Below, one piece after another: positions 23,201-35,147 of a stretch of 64,000 nucleotides of DNA. Position 1 is the first letter of the stretch, and every line of letters starts with the position of its first letter. Both the position numbers and the translations under genes were made by a program. A model generated the notes under the pieces. That model searched no databases and was not told where the DNA came from. It was given only the letters and a program-made list of their open reading frames with translations. The stretch is from Austropuccinia psidii (Eukaryota > Basidiomycota > Pucciniomycetes > Pucciniales > Sphaerophragmiaceae): positions 5,310,937 to 5,374,936 of the forward strand of contig JALGQZ010000009.1 in NCBI GenBank assembly GCA_023105745.1, in the 5' to 3' direction.

Positions 23201-23797
23201 ATTTTTTCACCACAGAAATTAGTATGGAGAGAATAACCACCAGAAGAATGGAACTATGTGAAGTTTCTACATTGTAAGAGTGGAAATAGTTACCAATAGA
23301 GAAGTCCTCAAGCTCCAAATATCAAGAAACTTTAGAGAAAAATTCTCATCAAGTACTTGATAGTGAAGAGATGAGAAATTCTAAAGACAAAGTGAAAGTT
23401 CATGATTAATTAGCTCAAATTGATACAGGTGATGTCAATTAAAAGTCTAAAGAAATGAATATTACAATAATTTTAACCTCAAGAAAAGAAAATGGTAATA
23501 CCTGTAACCAAATATCTCAAGCCATCAAAAGCTATAATTTCAAGAATCCTGAAGACATCAGAAGAAAAACATTAACAAACATTTTATCACCTATTAGAGC
23601 TTCAAAGTCCTTTTCAAAGGGAATATTTAAGAATAATTGGAAGTCAGGTATCAAGACAATTGCAAAAATTGCTGGTGTCACCTCAGAAGCTACATGTTTC
23701 AGTTCTCAACTTGATAAATAAGCACCAAGATCATTATGATAAGTTTTTTCTCAAATATAAATTTTCCAAGGAGAAGGACATTCTTACTCAACCCACC
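20219..23797 (+). mobile_element. Element C interior, first part (Gag and protease relic)
   Basis: A retroelement with a charged, lysine/glutamate-rich Gag, broken by element 3 at 23798 and resuming at 38304. Gag segments are 20991-21227 (YKINFDGEELEKFIKKMEKR), 21266-21670 and 22342-22653 (MKKRPNMPGAYIEDEQKEEL). A protease-like motif ALVDTESELI sits near 22875-22905, where a retropepsin would have DTG, so the Gly is changed to Glu. I recognise the family from rust fungi by recall. No RT was found on either side of the split. Confidence 0.65.
21266..21670 (+). pseudogene. Element C Gag central segment, 134 codons open
   Basis: MNLFNVTQDDGGIGSLSHYE, then LMGECEAIINYLLRYNYIPQ, DNVMVRAEDGGCLIPP and LEARILVNKRFSSERDKGRN. 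The segment is alpha-helical in character, and I match it by recall to a Gag-like protein in rust genomes. The stop at 21668 is followed in the same frame by more Gag-like sequence (MKDITEALKGKELEIIKKPP at about 21684-21745), so it is a break, not a natural end. It would be the particle-forming part; this is inference from its position between LTR and protease motif. Confidence 0.55.
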
Positions 23798-24546
23798 TGT
23801 TACAGCCACTATCAAGGTTAAGGATATTCAACCTTAAACCCACTCAAACTCATGAAGCCAGAAAATACAGTATGTATATCAGAAATTGGTTTCAGCAAAT
23901 CTTCTTGCTGAAACATTCATAAAGCTTGCTTCATCAATACAGCCTTTCAATACTTGTGCAGGCTGGATATTCCAAATAGAGTTTGGATTAATAAGACTGA
24001 CACTGTAAGATCACCCAGATCCACAACACCTCTTGTAAAGACCCTGTACATCCATACAGGGGCTGTATTATCCAAATCAATTCAAATCAAGATTTATGTC
24101 AAGATACTTGACTCTTTGGATCAGGGCTGGTGGACTCTCATATATACCAGCCCCTCTTCCTCCCTCTGGGGACTTTTCCCCCAGCTAACTAATATGGTTG
24201 ATTTATTATTTAATGAGTATTCTTACTCTTATTTTTGGGGTATTATATTTCTAGGTATTAATTTAGTCTTTGCATCTTTTCCCCACCTGTTTAGTGAGAG
24301 TTGTGGTGGCCATATCCTTATTAACCCTTCTCTTTCTTTCTGAAAGTTTGAAGCAATGGACTTGGACTTTTTTGTAGTGGTCTCTCTTATTCTTACTCTT
24401 ATTCTCTTTGTTTCTGCTGTTCTTATATTTATCTTATTGGAAATATTATATTATTTACACTCTTATTCAAATCCTTGAGACCTCCATAAGTTAGTCCCAA
24501 TCAGCTGAGTCCCAGACCCTCTTCACTTCAAGGATTCCCTGTGACC
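23798..24546 (+). repeat. 5' LTR of element 3 (family A)
   Basis: 749 bp. Contains a TATA-like box (CATATATACC, about 24140-24149), then CCCCTCTTCC, then a hairpin (CTGGGG/CCCCAG arms, 24166-24184) and AGCTAACTAATATG (24183-24196), which is partly complementary to the sequence just inside the LTR (24548-24561). Confidence 0.85.
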
Positions 24547-25276
24547 TTATATTAATTAACTCACAATTTCTTCTTTCTTTCAATTCTTTTAAAATTCATT
24601 TCCCTCATTCATAGAATATGATTTTTTATGAATTTTTGATTTTTCATCAATTTTAATCTAATTGATTCCATTCACATGAAAATTGACTCTTTTTCATTTC
24701 ATAAGTTTTTTGACCATTTCTCTCTATCCTAATTATTCAATAATTTCAAGCTTTCCTTTCTTTGTTTGATTCAGGTTTATAGGCTCTATATTGATTAGTT
24801 AATTGATTGGAATTTATTAGGATAATCAATTCAGATTAAGAATTTTGTTGGTTTGTATTGATTTTTATTGACTGTTTAATTCCTTAAGATTGGTTGATTT
24901 ATCTCAAGAATTGGCTTGCTTTATTAATCTTATTTTGACTCATCAAGATATTGATTGACTAATTTGATACCTCAAGACCTTGAAATGATTTGAAGATAGT
25001 ATTTATATTGATTTTGAATTGACTTGACAATTGACTTAATGGATTGATTGACTGATGGAAATTGATTTGAAACCCTTCAAGAAGTCTGGTTTGGTGAAAA
25101 GAATTTGAATCTGTAATTTTCATTCCTAAAGATTTGCTCACATTTATTGCACCTCAAAACTGCTGATTGATTCCTCAATTTCATTAAGATTCTCATTTTC
25201 TATTAGTTGACTTGATCAATCCTCATTTATTGCTTTTAAAGTATAATAAAGTTCTTATTTTTATTATTCTTAAATA
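24547..25276 (+). other. Element 3 leader
   Basis: About 730 bp of AT-rich leader between the 5' LTR and the Gag start, rich in TTGATT and CTCAAGA words, with no ORF of note. It begins TTATATTAATTAACTCACAA, which corresponds base for base in layout to the start of the element 4 leader. Confidence 0.6.
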
Positions 25277-28100
25277 ATGCCAGTTCAGCATAGCCCTCCA
25301 CCCAATAATACAAGATCACAAATACATCTACCTGTTCTCACTCCTACAGCAGGGGCTCCTCTTGACCCCACATTATGAATTCATCAACTGAGTTCAAACT
25401 TGAACAGAGGAGCAGCACCCTCAAGAAGGGGAGGTGTGAATTCAAGCATATCAAGACCATTCTCTGGCTTGTTGGGTGGCCATCCAAGCATTTCTCAAGG
25501 GACCAGAACTGAATTAAGGGAAGCTGAAGATGAAGAGGGGGAGGAGTCTGTGGAAGAGGAAGAGTCTGACATAAAACTGAAGTAGCAGCTGCCTTGACAG
25601 GTGCCCCTGAGGCTTCTGAAGCTCCAAATCTAGCCCTTTCTGATCAACCTCTTGTCTCTCAAGCTGAACCAAATTTTGTCAAGATGATGGAGCAGATTAC
25701 ACAATTCATGGGACAGCTCACTCAAGAAGTTGCCCCCAGGAACAATTCATGAGCTGCAGCATTCAATACTCCATCAATGAAGGCACCTGATTTTTTTGAT
25801 GGTACTCAAGCCCATAAATTGAGAGGATTTATCAAATCCTGTGAATTAGTTTTCCATAATGACCCAGAAAACTTATTCTCTGACAAGAAGGTTCTTTGCT
25901 CGATTTGTTTTCTCACTGATAGAGCTGTAAAATGTATTGAACCACATCACACGAATATCTCCAATGAAGTCCCATCCTATCTCCTCAATAACTGGCAGTT
26001 GTTTTGAAACCAGCTCTTCACTCTGTTTGGTGAACCCAATGAAGTTAGGAAAGCTGAACAAGAGTTGAATAATCTCAGGCTGAAGGTAAGTGGTCATGTA
26101 TCCTTGTATATTTCTGATTTCAGAGACTTAATGTAAATCATTGGGGACTGGGGGAAAGGGCTTATATTAATGTTTTTAGAAAGGGATTGTCCTCAAGACT
26201 TCTGGACCAGTTTTCTTCTCTTCCTGGTAGCTTTGATACTCTTCAAGAACTCATGAACATCACTTGGGATTTAGATACAAGGTACCATGAGAGGCAGAAG
26301 GAAAATGGTAGTCCTCAAGAGAATAAGCCTCCAGTTTCTGGACTGCATTCTTCCAGGATTCCTCAAGATTCATCCTCCAAGAATCCTCATCACAATGTTA
26401 GCAAGAAGGGGAAGAATTTTCAATTTTCAAAGGATAAGCCTCCTGCTTGTCAGCCTGTGACTCAAAACCAGAGCACAAGCATGAAAGCCAAATACCATAA
26501 ATCAATGGTATAGCCAAGATACCACCAAAAGATGGATCTGAGTAAAATCAACTCAAAAGGTATCAAAAGAAATAGGCAACTCACCCCTTTCCAAATATGA
26601 AATTCCCATCATCATAGGACAAAGAATAACAAATTCATTCCTGCTCAAAGATGTTGCTGAGCATAAACCTTAATTTTCACCTCTCATCTAAAATACAGAG
26701 GACGAGGCTTAACCCCATCAAATTGGTATTCAGAATGGAGCTCTAAGTCAGGGATATTCAATGGTACTAGCCAAAATGAGCTAGCACCAGAATTAAAGAA
26801 GCTATGACCAAAATAAGGTCAAACAAGGGTGAGTAAAATATTCACCTCTCATCTGATTTCTAGAGTTTTAGTGTGAGATACCTAAAGGGGGGTATTTTTG
26901 GAAATAGCACAATCAGGGCTATCCTTTGGTGCCATTAATTTCCCCATATCTCATCTACAACAAGATGAATGAGGAAAACAAGCTCCATACAGATTTGAAG
27001 CAAATCACATATATGTACAAAAAAATATTGTACATGCCATACCTTTGCCATATTTAATGATAACCATACCAAATGAGGAACCATTGTGGAGAACACATCC
27101 AGGGCTACTCAATGATAAAATTTTGAGATTGATATCTAAACAACTGAAAGGGGTATGGCAGTTTTAAGCTCAAAATTCCACAATTAGACCAATACAGTCT
27201 TACTGTGGGATGTTCTCCCATAACCATTATTATCATGAGGTGTCAAACAGACAAAGAAGCATGTTTATAGTTCAATACCTCATATTTAATTCAATACTGG
27301 GGTCCCATACAGGTTCTGTACAGCATTCTACACATAATACACATCAGAATCAGGCTATGTGGTCCCCAGATGAAAGTTTTCACCCTGTATTGGTGAAAAC
27401 TTCCCAGATGTGGTTTCAAAACCACGTCTGAGCCCAATACAGCCTATACAGGCTTTGTGAAAACCACAAGCCAGTACTTGGGAGTAAAAAACCTTCATTT
27501 CCTCTACATGGAAAGGTCTAGATGCCTTTTCACCCCATTTTAGGATCAAAAGGGGCCTTTTTTCAGCCAGAAAAGGTTTTCTCATCCTGCTCTTCAATTA
27601 TTAAGTAGGACGACTGTCAGAAATAGTTAAACTCTTGGAAAATAAACAGGCTATACTTTAAACTTAAGTATTGTAGTCCGTATTATAGTAACCCAACTGG
27701 TAAGACTGCACCATGGGCTTTCAGCAGCGCTCACCACCACTATGTTATTAAAGTAAAGCCCTTGATATCTTATTTTAAACCATCTATTATCATTATCAAA
27801 AACCTTTTATATCATTTTCACCATGTAAAAATCATAGTTAAAGTTTGTAAATACCATTATACACCTTTATCATAGACTCAGCCAGAGAATGCTTCTCTCC
27901 TCAATAAGGACAATGGAGTAAATGGTTCTGAAAAGGAGAGGATTATTAAAGAAGGTTTATGCACTCATTGTGGTGGAAAAAACCCAATTGAAAAATGCTG
28001 CAAGAGGCCTCAAAATAGGTCAGGGCAATCCAGAGGCTTCCCTAGAAAGCAGGGAAAAGCTGATTGGGAATCATAATTTGCTCAATGGTTCTCACTTATT
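25277..28100 (+). pseudogene. Element 3 Gag, split by a solo LTR
   Basis: Starts [20 protein letters not shown] at 25277 and follows the element 4 Gag through an S/R/E-rich region (25400-25585), capsid ([20 protein letters not shown] at 25777) and [20 protein letters not shown] (26240-26300). It is interrupted at 26447 by LTR D and resumes at 27890 with SEKERIIKEGLCTHCGGKNP (from about 27927). The zinc knuckle has Asn where the His should be (CTHCGGKNPIEKC). In-frame stops at 25376 and 25583 and several others abolish it. Confidence 0.8.
26448..27889 (+). repeat. Solo LTR D inside element 3 Gag
   Basis: Starts TGTCAGCCTGTGACTC and ends near AGACTCAGCCAGAGAA (family end CAGCCTGACA, mutated). 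Flanked by TGCTT at 26443-26447 and 27890-27894, a clean 5-bp target duplication. Gag continues across it. It carries the family hairpin (27405-27430, one mismatch). Confidence 0.85.
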
Positions 28101-31100
28101 TCCTTCAAGAGCACCATTGTGCACTCTGAATACTAGTGTCAAGAAATCTTGCTAATTTATTATTTTTGCTTCTGTCTCCGATATTTTTTATAGTATTCTG
28201 ATTAATTCTGGTAAGAAAAACTCCTTTATTGCAAATGATCTTTCTCTCAAGTTCTCTTTTACTATGTAAGAGCTCCCTGGAAAGATGCCTCTTTTCATTT
28301 TGGGCTCCAATGAATCTACTTCCTTGTTCATCACTCATTATACCAAGTAGGTTAGTGTCTTTCCTTCTTCCTCAAGCTTTCAAAGGGACTTATTTACCAT
28401 AGATTCACCCATGGGAGAAGACTTAATATTGGGCTATAATTTCATTTACAATTTTAATCCAATTATTGATTGGAAAAATGGACTTATCACCTATTATTCT
28501 AGTCATAAGGATTCCAGTTGTATCAATTCTTCTACTAGTAATGACTTTTCCACTTCTGTAAACAGTGTGCTCTGGTTGGTGAGCTTAAGACACCTTCTCT
28601 TCCTTCTTCTGTCCTTATCCCTTCCATCATGCTCTCTCAGTCATAACTCCTATCAAGAGGTGAAGTATTCAAAGAGTTAAGAGATGTTGGAAAAGATGTC
28701 TCTATATCTTCACTTCATCTCTTTCAAGGGCTCATGGACCTTCCTCCTTTATCCTTCTATGCATCCTTGGAGGAGCATTGGGATGATGAGGAAGAGCCAG
28801 AATAAAGTGAAACTGTGCTGAAGATTTTCCCTCCTTCTTATCACTATTATTTTGGATGTAGTCTCCAAGGTGAAAGCAGAGAAACTTCCTCCACACTGTG
28901 CCTGTGATCATCATATTCAACTGGAGTGTGTTCTACCACCAGTTGGTGTTAGATAATAATTCTTAAATCATTAGTCAGAAACACTGTGGGCCTACATTTC
29001 AGATAATGTAGAGAAAGGTTTCATCAGGCCATGCTTCTCTTCAACAGGAGCACCTGTTGCGTTTTGTTAAGAAAAAGGATGTTGGCTTCCATTTGTGTAT
29101 TGACTACCTCAAACTCAATTCTTTCACTAGGAGAAACAGGTATCCTTTCCCTCATATGAACCAGCTTCTCACCATCTTCAAAGGTTCCACTATATTCCCC
29201 AAGATATATTTGCATGTTGCTCATAATCTCCTGAAAATTAAAGAGAGGGATGAGCATTTGAATGCCTTTAGAACCAAGTATGTTGCCTATGAGTATTTGG
29301 TGATGCCATTGTGCTTAACCAATGCTCCTGCTTCATTCCAGAATCCTGTAAATGATATTTTTTGGATTTCTTGGACATCTTTATTTTAGTTTATTTAGAT
29401 TATATTATGGTCTACTCAAGCACTGGGGAGGAACATGTCAAAAAGGTGGCCACTTTCCTCCAGGGGCTGAGGGAAAATAATATGTTTTCCAAAGCCTCAA
29501 AGTGTGTATGAAATTCCTCAAGTGTATGGCCTCAAGATGAATTCTTCAAAAGTTCAACAAATCCTCAATTGTCCTCAGCACAAGAATATCAAGGCTCTTA
29601 AATAATTTCTTGGCTTTGCCAGTTTCTATTGTTGTTTCATCAAAAATTACTGCTCTCACTTCCCTTCTTAAGAGAGATTCTCCCTTTATCTTCAATGTGG
29701 AAGCTCTTAGCCAGTTTAAATTACTCAAAAAAGCATTCACCACTGCCCCTATCCTTTTTCATTTCAATCCTTCTCTACCAACTATTGCAGAGACTGATGC
29801 TTCTGATTATGCCTTGGGTGCTTTATTGGGTCAGGTGAATGACTCAGGAAAGCCTCCAATTGCATTTGATAGTTGAAAGCTCCTGCCAGATGCGCCCAAC
29901 TATGAAATTCATGACAAGGGACTCCTTGGCATAGCTTGGGCTCTCAAGCGGTGGGGAGCTTTTCTTCTTCCTCTTTCTCATTTTTTTTAAGTCTTTACAG
30001 ACCATTATTCTCTTCAGTACTTCATTTCCTCCAAGGTCCTTACTTTCTGTCAGGCATGCTGGGCTTAATTTGTCTCTGAGTTTTATTTTACTATCACTCA
30101 CTTCCCAGGCAGACTGGCCACTTTACCAGATACCTTGTTAAATCAGGACAACATTTACCCAGAGAGGGGGTGGAACTCATTGACAAGAATCCTCAAAATT
30201 TTCATCAAATTCTTAAGAAAGATAGAATTCAAGAATAAAGATTCTCTTCAATCAAATTATATATGCTTTCAGATTTAGTTGACCAGATTCATGAATCATG
30301 GCAAGACAAATATTATAAAGAAGGATTAAAGAAACCAGCAAGAGGTGAATCAGTACCAGATTATTCTCTTGAACCTCAAGCCAAGTTATCTTTATTCAAA
30401 GATAGAGTGGTTATTCCAATAAATCAAGAACTTCAACTGTATATCCTTCAAAGCTGTCACAACTCACCCTTGGCTGGCCATCCTGGCCAGGAGAAGACCC
30501 TCAAGCTCAGTAAGAGGAATTTTTATTGGGCTGGAATGAATCAAATTATCAAGAACTATGTGTCCTCATGTCAGAAATGTTCAAGAAACAAGAACATTCA
30601 TCATAAGAAGTTTGGATTACTCAAGCCTTTTCAAATTCCATCTGGTCATCTTAGTTACTTCTGAATGGACATTATCACTCAACTTCAATTGTCCAACTTT
30701 GGCTCAATTTTAGTAGTTGTGGACAGACTCTCGAAAATGTAAATATTCATTCAAGCATATTCTACAATTACTTCCTTGGACTTAGCTCAAATCTTAATCA
30801 GTCATGTCTTTCCAAGCATGGCCTCCCAATCAGTGCTGTTAGTGGTGGAGGTTCATTATTTGTTCCATCATTCTGGACCCAATTATGTCAGAAGCTCAAG
30901 ATATCAAGACATCTTTTGCCTGCTTTTCACTCTGAAACAGATGGACAGACAGAGAGGGTAAATCAGATTCTAGAACAGTATATATGGATGTATTTCAGTT
31001 ACCATCAAGATGACTGGAACATCTGGCTCCCTCTGCCTAAATTCGCCTACAATAATGAAGAACATTGAACAACCAAGAAATCACCTTTTTTCACCATTCA

Positions 31101-31724
31101 TGAAAGAAATCCCAGCTTTGATTCAATTCAAATTTCTGAAGACAAACCTTCTGGAAAGTTATTAACAAAAATCCAATCAGTACAGAAAGTAGTAAAAGAA
31201 GAATTGGTGTCAGTAATAAGGTAATTTAAGAAGTATCAAAATAGAAATAGGACAATTCCACCCAATTTCCAACCTGGGGAAAAATTATGACTAGCCTCAT
31301 GGAATATCAAGGCTATATGACCCATCAAGAAGCTTTGAGAAAGATGGTTGGGACCCTCTGAAGTTTTGAAGAAGATTAGAGGCCATTCATATTACCTCAA
31401 GTTGCCTCAACAATGGAATTAATTTCACCTTGTATTCCATGTGGACGTATTAGGAATATTCACGAAATCAACTAACCCAAACGGAAATCAATTTCCACCA
31501 CCAGTGTTACTGTAGGAGAAGGAAAAATGGGAAGTGGCTCACATTCTGGAGTCAAACCTCAACAGAAGTAAATTATTGTACCTTTTAGAGTGTAAAGGAT
31601 TCAGTGAAGACCCAGAAAGAACAACTTGGGAGCCATATTTCAGCCTCACCAATTTACCAGATCTTGTCAAGGATTTCCACACTTTTTACTGTGACAAGCC
31701 TGGCCCAAATACCTCAAGAGTTTG
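28101..31724 (+). pseudogene. Element 3 Pol: protease, RT, RNase H, integrase, chromodomain
   Basis: Readable in many frames. Protease active site reads INSG (about 28198-28212). Then [20 protein letters not shown] (28424-28480). RT: VRFVKKKDVGFHLCIDYLKL (29057-29115), [14 protein letters not shown], and YLDY at 29392-29403 in place of YLDD. RNase H: AETDASDYALGALLGQVNDS (29785-29845). Integrase zinc finger HNSPLAGHPGQEKTLKLSKR and CQKCSRNKNIHHKKFGLLKP (30470-30635); core with SETDGQTERVNQIL (30930-30975). Chromodomain: WEVAHILESNLNRSKLLYLL to EDPERTTWEP (31520-31650). Ends PNTSRV at 31725. Stops and frameshifts throughout. Confidence 0.8.
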
Positions 31725-32389
31725 ATATTATGGTGCTTGGTCGGGAGTAGAAGTTATGAAAGTAAGTTCCTCTCCTGGAATGCACCTTTAAGGGGGTATT
31801 CTACCCAAATATGTTGTAAGAATCAACTTGGCCCTTTTCTGAACACTTTTCAGTTTCTTTGGGCAAGTTTAGAATGCCTTGCAACATCAATACCCTTGTA
31901 TTTGGACCTTTCATCAAGATATGGCAAAATTGCTCCTTTTCTTCTTTTCTATTTTCTTATTCCAAATTATTCCTTTTGTCATTATTCAAGACATTATTTT
32001 AAGCAAAGTCATTGATGGAAAATGTTTTCTGTTATTTTATGGTTCTTGGGGGGGGAGTGGAAGTCATTAAATTAAGTCCCATCTCCTGGTCTGCATCTCT
32101 GGGGGTATCTGCTTCTTGTAAAACAACACCTTGGCCACTCTGTGAGCAACAACCTCTTTTTTTATCTTTCAGGAAGATTTGTGGCCAAAATCCAAGCAGC
32201 TCACCACAAGAAGGACACCTCTCAAAGGTTTCTTTTATGTTTTCTTTTTCTCTACTTTCTTCTTTCACTTAATTTTCTTTTCTTTCTTTACTTTTATAAT
32301 TCTTGTTTCTTTTTATTCCTTTATAAAGCAGAAGCATCCCCTCCCAAATCATTTACTGGGAGGTGCCATTTATTTTTAATGTTAATAGC
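31725..32389 (+). repeat. Element 3 3' UTR with tandem duplicate units
   Basis: Two diverged copies of a roughly 300-bp unit, starting ATTATGGTGCTTGGTCGGGA (about 31727) and TTATGGTTCTTGGGGGGGA (about 32037). Each continues with a TCTCCTGG-TGCAT segment and ends in pyrimidine-rich DNA with TTTTCAG or CTTTCAG. The same duplication occurs in element 4 (52080-52746), so it predates the split of the two copies. The ORFs here are artefacts of T-rich sequence. Confidence 0.7.
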
Positions 32390-32439
32390 TATAAGAGTGG
32401 GGATAAAATTTAAACAAAGCACAAACAAGGACAAGAAAA

Positions 32440-35030
32440 CTAGCTATCTCTACCCAAATTATCAAAGGCTCTCTGAAAATAATTAATCAATTCATCCTCC
32501 TGCCATGAAAATTTAGCAGCAATAGCCTCAGAAGAAGTACCAGGAATCATCCTATCATTAGCATTATTAATCACCTCCTACTATTTCTGTCAACTCTTTT
32601 AGACAACCAGGCCACAGCATCTTGGCCATAACTTTCCATATTTGGATCTTCTCTGGTAACCTGGATAGGCCAATGTTCCCTTTGCTGAAATGTTTGGGAA
32701 GCAAGAAGTGGTGAAGGCAATTTATCTTCTATTTGTCTGCTGGAGCTGGCCACAGGTTGTAGCTGTTGGGGGGTGACCATTGGAGGATTTCTGGGCTGTG
32801 GGATGGGTGATGGCCTCACTGGTGAAACCAGTGCAGGCCTGGAAGTGGAAGAATATGGTGAAGGAGGAGGAATAGTGGGAAGAACCGGTTGGAAGCTTCT
32901 GGGATTCCTTGGTATTACTTGAATTTATAGGCTTCTGAAAACAGGTTGCTAAATTGAAGTACTGGATTGGTAGCCAATAGAGTTAGGTACCATCTAGCTC
33001 ATCTGTCAGGATGAGTCTATGTTAAAGTGGTAATAAAGCTATTTACAACTAAAACTATGACTGTGACACGTGGAAAATAGTTTTCAAAAAAGATTTATAA
33101 GGGTTAAAGATGGATTTGATTTAAAATATAAGGGCTTTATATAATGGATATAGTGGTGGTGAGCGCTGTTGAAAGCCCTGGCTGCAGCTTTACCTGTTGG
33201 GTTACAATAATAAAGACTACAATACTTTAATTTAAGAGTATACCTGATTATTAACCAAGAGTAAAACTGTTTTTGACAGTTTACCACATAGGTTATTCAA
33301 GAGCAGGATGAGGAGACAATTCTGGCTGTGAAAAGCCTCTTTTTATCCTGAAATGGGGTGGAAAGGGTGCTAGACCTTTGCACGTAGAGGAAGTGAAGAT
33401 TTTTCACTTTCTAGTACTTGCTTGTGGTTTTCAAACAGCCTGTATTGGGCTCAGATGTGGTTTTGAAACCACATCTGGGCGGATTTCACCAATACAGGGT
33501 GAAAACTTTCATCTGGGGACCTCACAGCCTGATTCTGACGTGTATGACGCGTAGAATGCTGTACAGAAACTGTATGGGACCCCAGTATTGACTGAAATAT
33601 GAGGTATTGAAGTAAAAACATGCTTCTCTGTCTATTTGAGACCTCATATTCATGATTATGGGATATTATCCCATGGTAAGGCTGTATATGACAGCAGGTG
33701 GGATTTTAACCTTAAAACAGCCATACCTTTGTCAATTCTTGAGATATCAACCTCAAAATTGGTTCAGTGTGTAGCCCTGTATGTGCTCTACACAACGGTA
33801 CCTCATTTTATATGGGTATCATTATATATGGCAAAGTTATCCCATGTACAAGATTTTTGTACATTTGCGTGTTTTAGGCAAAAAGCTGTATTGAGCTTGT
33901 TTGCCCCATACCTTCTGCAGTAGTTGCAATATGTGGAAGTGAATGACACCATCAGATAGCCCTGATTGTGCTATTTTCAAAAACACCCCACTTCAGGTAT
34001 CCCACACTAAAACTGTAGAAGTTAGATGAGAGGTGAATGTTTTGTTCACCCTTATTTGGCCTTAAATTGACCATAACTCCAGTAATATTGGTGCTAGCTC
34101 AGTTTGGCTGGTACCATTGGATAGCCCTGGCTTAGAGCTTCATTCTGAGTACCCATTTGATGGTGTTAAGCCTCTCCTTCTAGATCTTATATGGGAGGTG
34201 AAAATTAAGGTTTATGCTCAGCAATAACTTTGAGCAGGAATAACTTTGTTATTTCTAGTCCTATGGTGATGGGACTTATATTTTCAGGAAGAGGTGAGTT
34301 TCCTCTTTCTTTTGATACTTTTTGAGCTTATTTGGCTCAGCTCCATGTTTTGGTGGTATCTTGGCTATACCATTGGTTTATGGTATTTTGGCTGTCATGC
34401 TTGTGCTCTGGTTTTGAGTCACAGGCTGACATCATCACTACCTTCAGCATTAGGATTGGGGGGTGAATCAGGAATTCTCTTCATTATCTTCACCACACCT
34501 TGGCTTTTGATCCTTGAAATGGGGACCCCTGACCTGGAATAAAAAAGCCTACCACATATTGGATTGGGGCCTCCAACATTGGTCCACCTAGCCAGATCCC
34601 TCTGCCTAGAACCATTCACTAATTCAAGTCATACAAGAAAAGAAACTCACTCACAACTAGAATAACCTGAATCACTATAAGGAGTAGGGGGCTCCGGGAC
34701 TGTTAACCCTTTCCCAAAAGGTCCATCCTTCTTGCTTCACAAGTACCTTTTGACCATGGACAGTGGCACTCCTGGATGTCAACATCGCTTCTTCCTGACA
34801 AAACAGTTATGGAACTTTGAATACTTGGGGCTAAAGTGTTGAAAAAATTCTTTCCCTGAATCAAGCATTCAGAGAAATGTGGATCAAATATTTCAACTGC
34901 CTTGTACCCATCATAAATCTGATGAGGATCAAAGCAGCATGAAGCCATGGACTAGGGTGAACCCAATCAACTGAAGATGCCAGACCCATAAAGGAAAGAA
35001 GGTGGTGAAAAAGAAGGAGAAGATAAAGTA
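32440..35030 (-). pseudogene. Gag of the LTR-B-type element, split by a solo LTR
   Basis: N-terminal part at 34703-34948 (MASCCFDPHQIYDGYKAVEI, then ECLIQGKNFF), then SRQRDLARWTNVGGPNPICG (34560-34619) and DSPPNPNAEGSDD up to the solo LTR. After it, at 32571-32819, MRPSPIPQPRNPPMVTPQQL, REHWPIQVTREDPNMESYGQ, then NANDRMIPGTSSEAIAAKFS and WQEDELINYFQRAFDNLGRD (to about 32440). I recognise this as a common rust retroelement Gag by recall; in that family the N-terminus is cysteine-rich, and several of those cysteines are Phe or Ser here. Stops break the frame. Confidence 0.6.
33004..34431 (-). repeat. Solo LTR D inside the LTR-B-type Gag
   Basis: 1428 bp, TGTCAGGATG...CAGGCTGACA, flanked by TCATC at 32999-33003 and 34432-34436, a perfect 5-bp target duplication. 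Hairpin at 33452-33477. ORFs inside (33636-33923, 34294-34542) recur at the same place in other LTR D copies, but only because the LTR is conserved; they have no domain that I recognise. Confidence 0.9.
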
Positions 35031-35147
35031 ATTTCAGTCTGTTTTGAACTCATTTCTAGATTCATGGAAGCAAAGTTCATTAATTTAGTTAGATATGCAT
35101 ATCACAATCGTGATGGTCATTAAGATTCGGGGGCATAAGTTCATTTA

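Noticed and set aside
24547..32389. Elements at 24-32 kb and 37-38 kb as two separate insertions
   Set aside because: The outer LTRs share the flanking duplication CCACC, and the polypurine tract and 3' UTR resume before 37553, so they belong to one element with nested inserts.
33636..33923. ORF of 95 codons similar to the ORF at 8213-8440
   Set aside because: Both lie at the same place in copies of LTR D. The shared protein similarity follows from DNA similarity, frames are not preserved in other copies, and the direction is antisense to the element.
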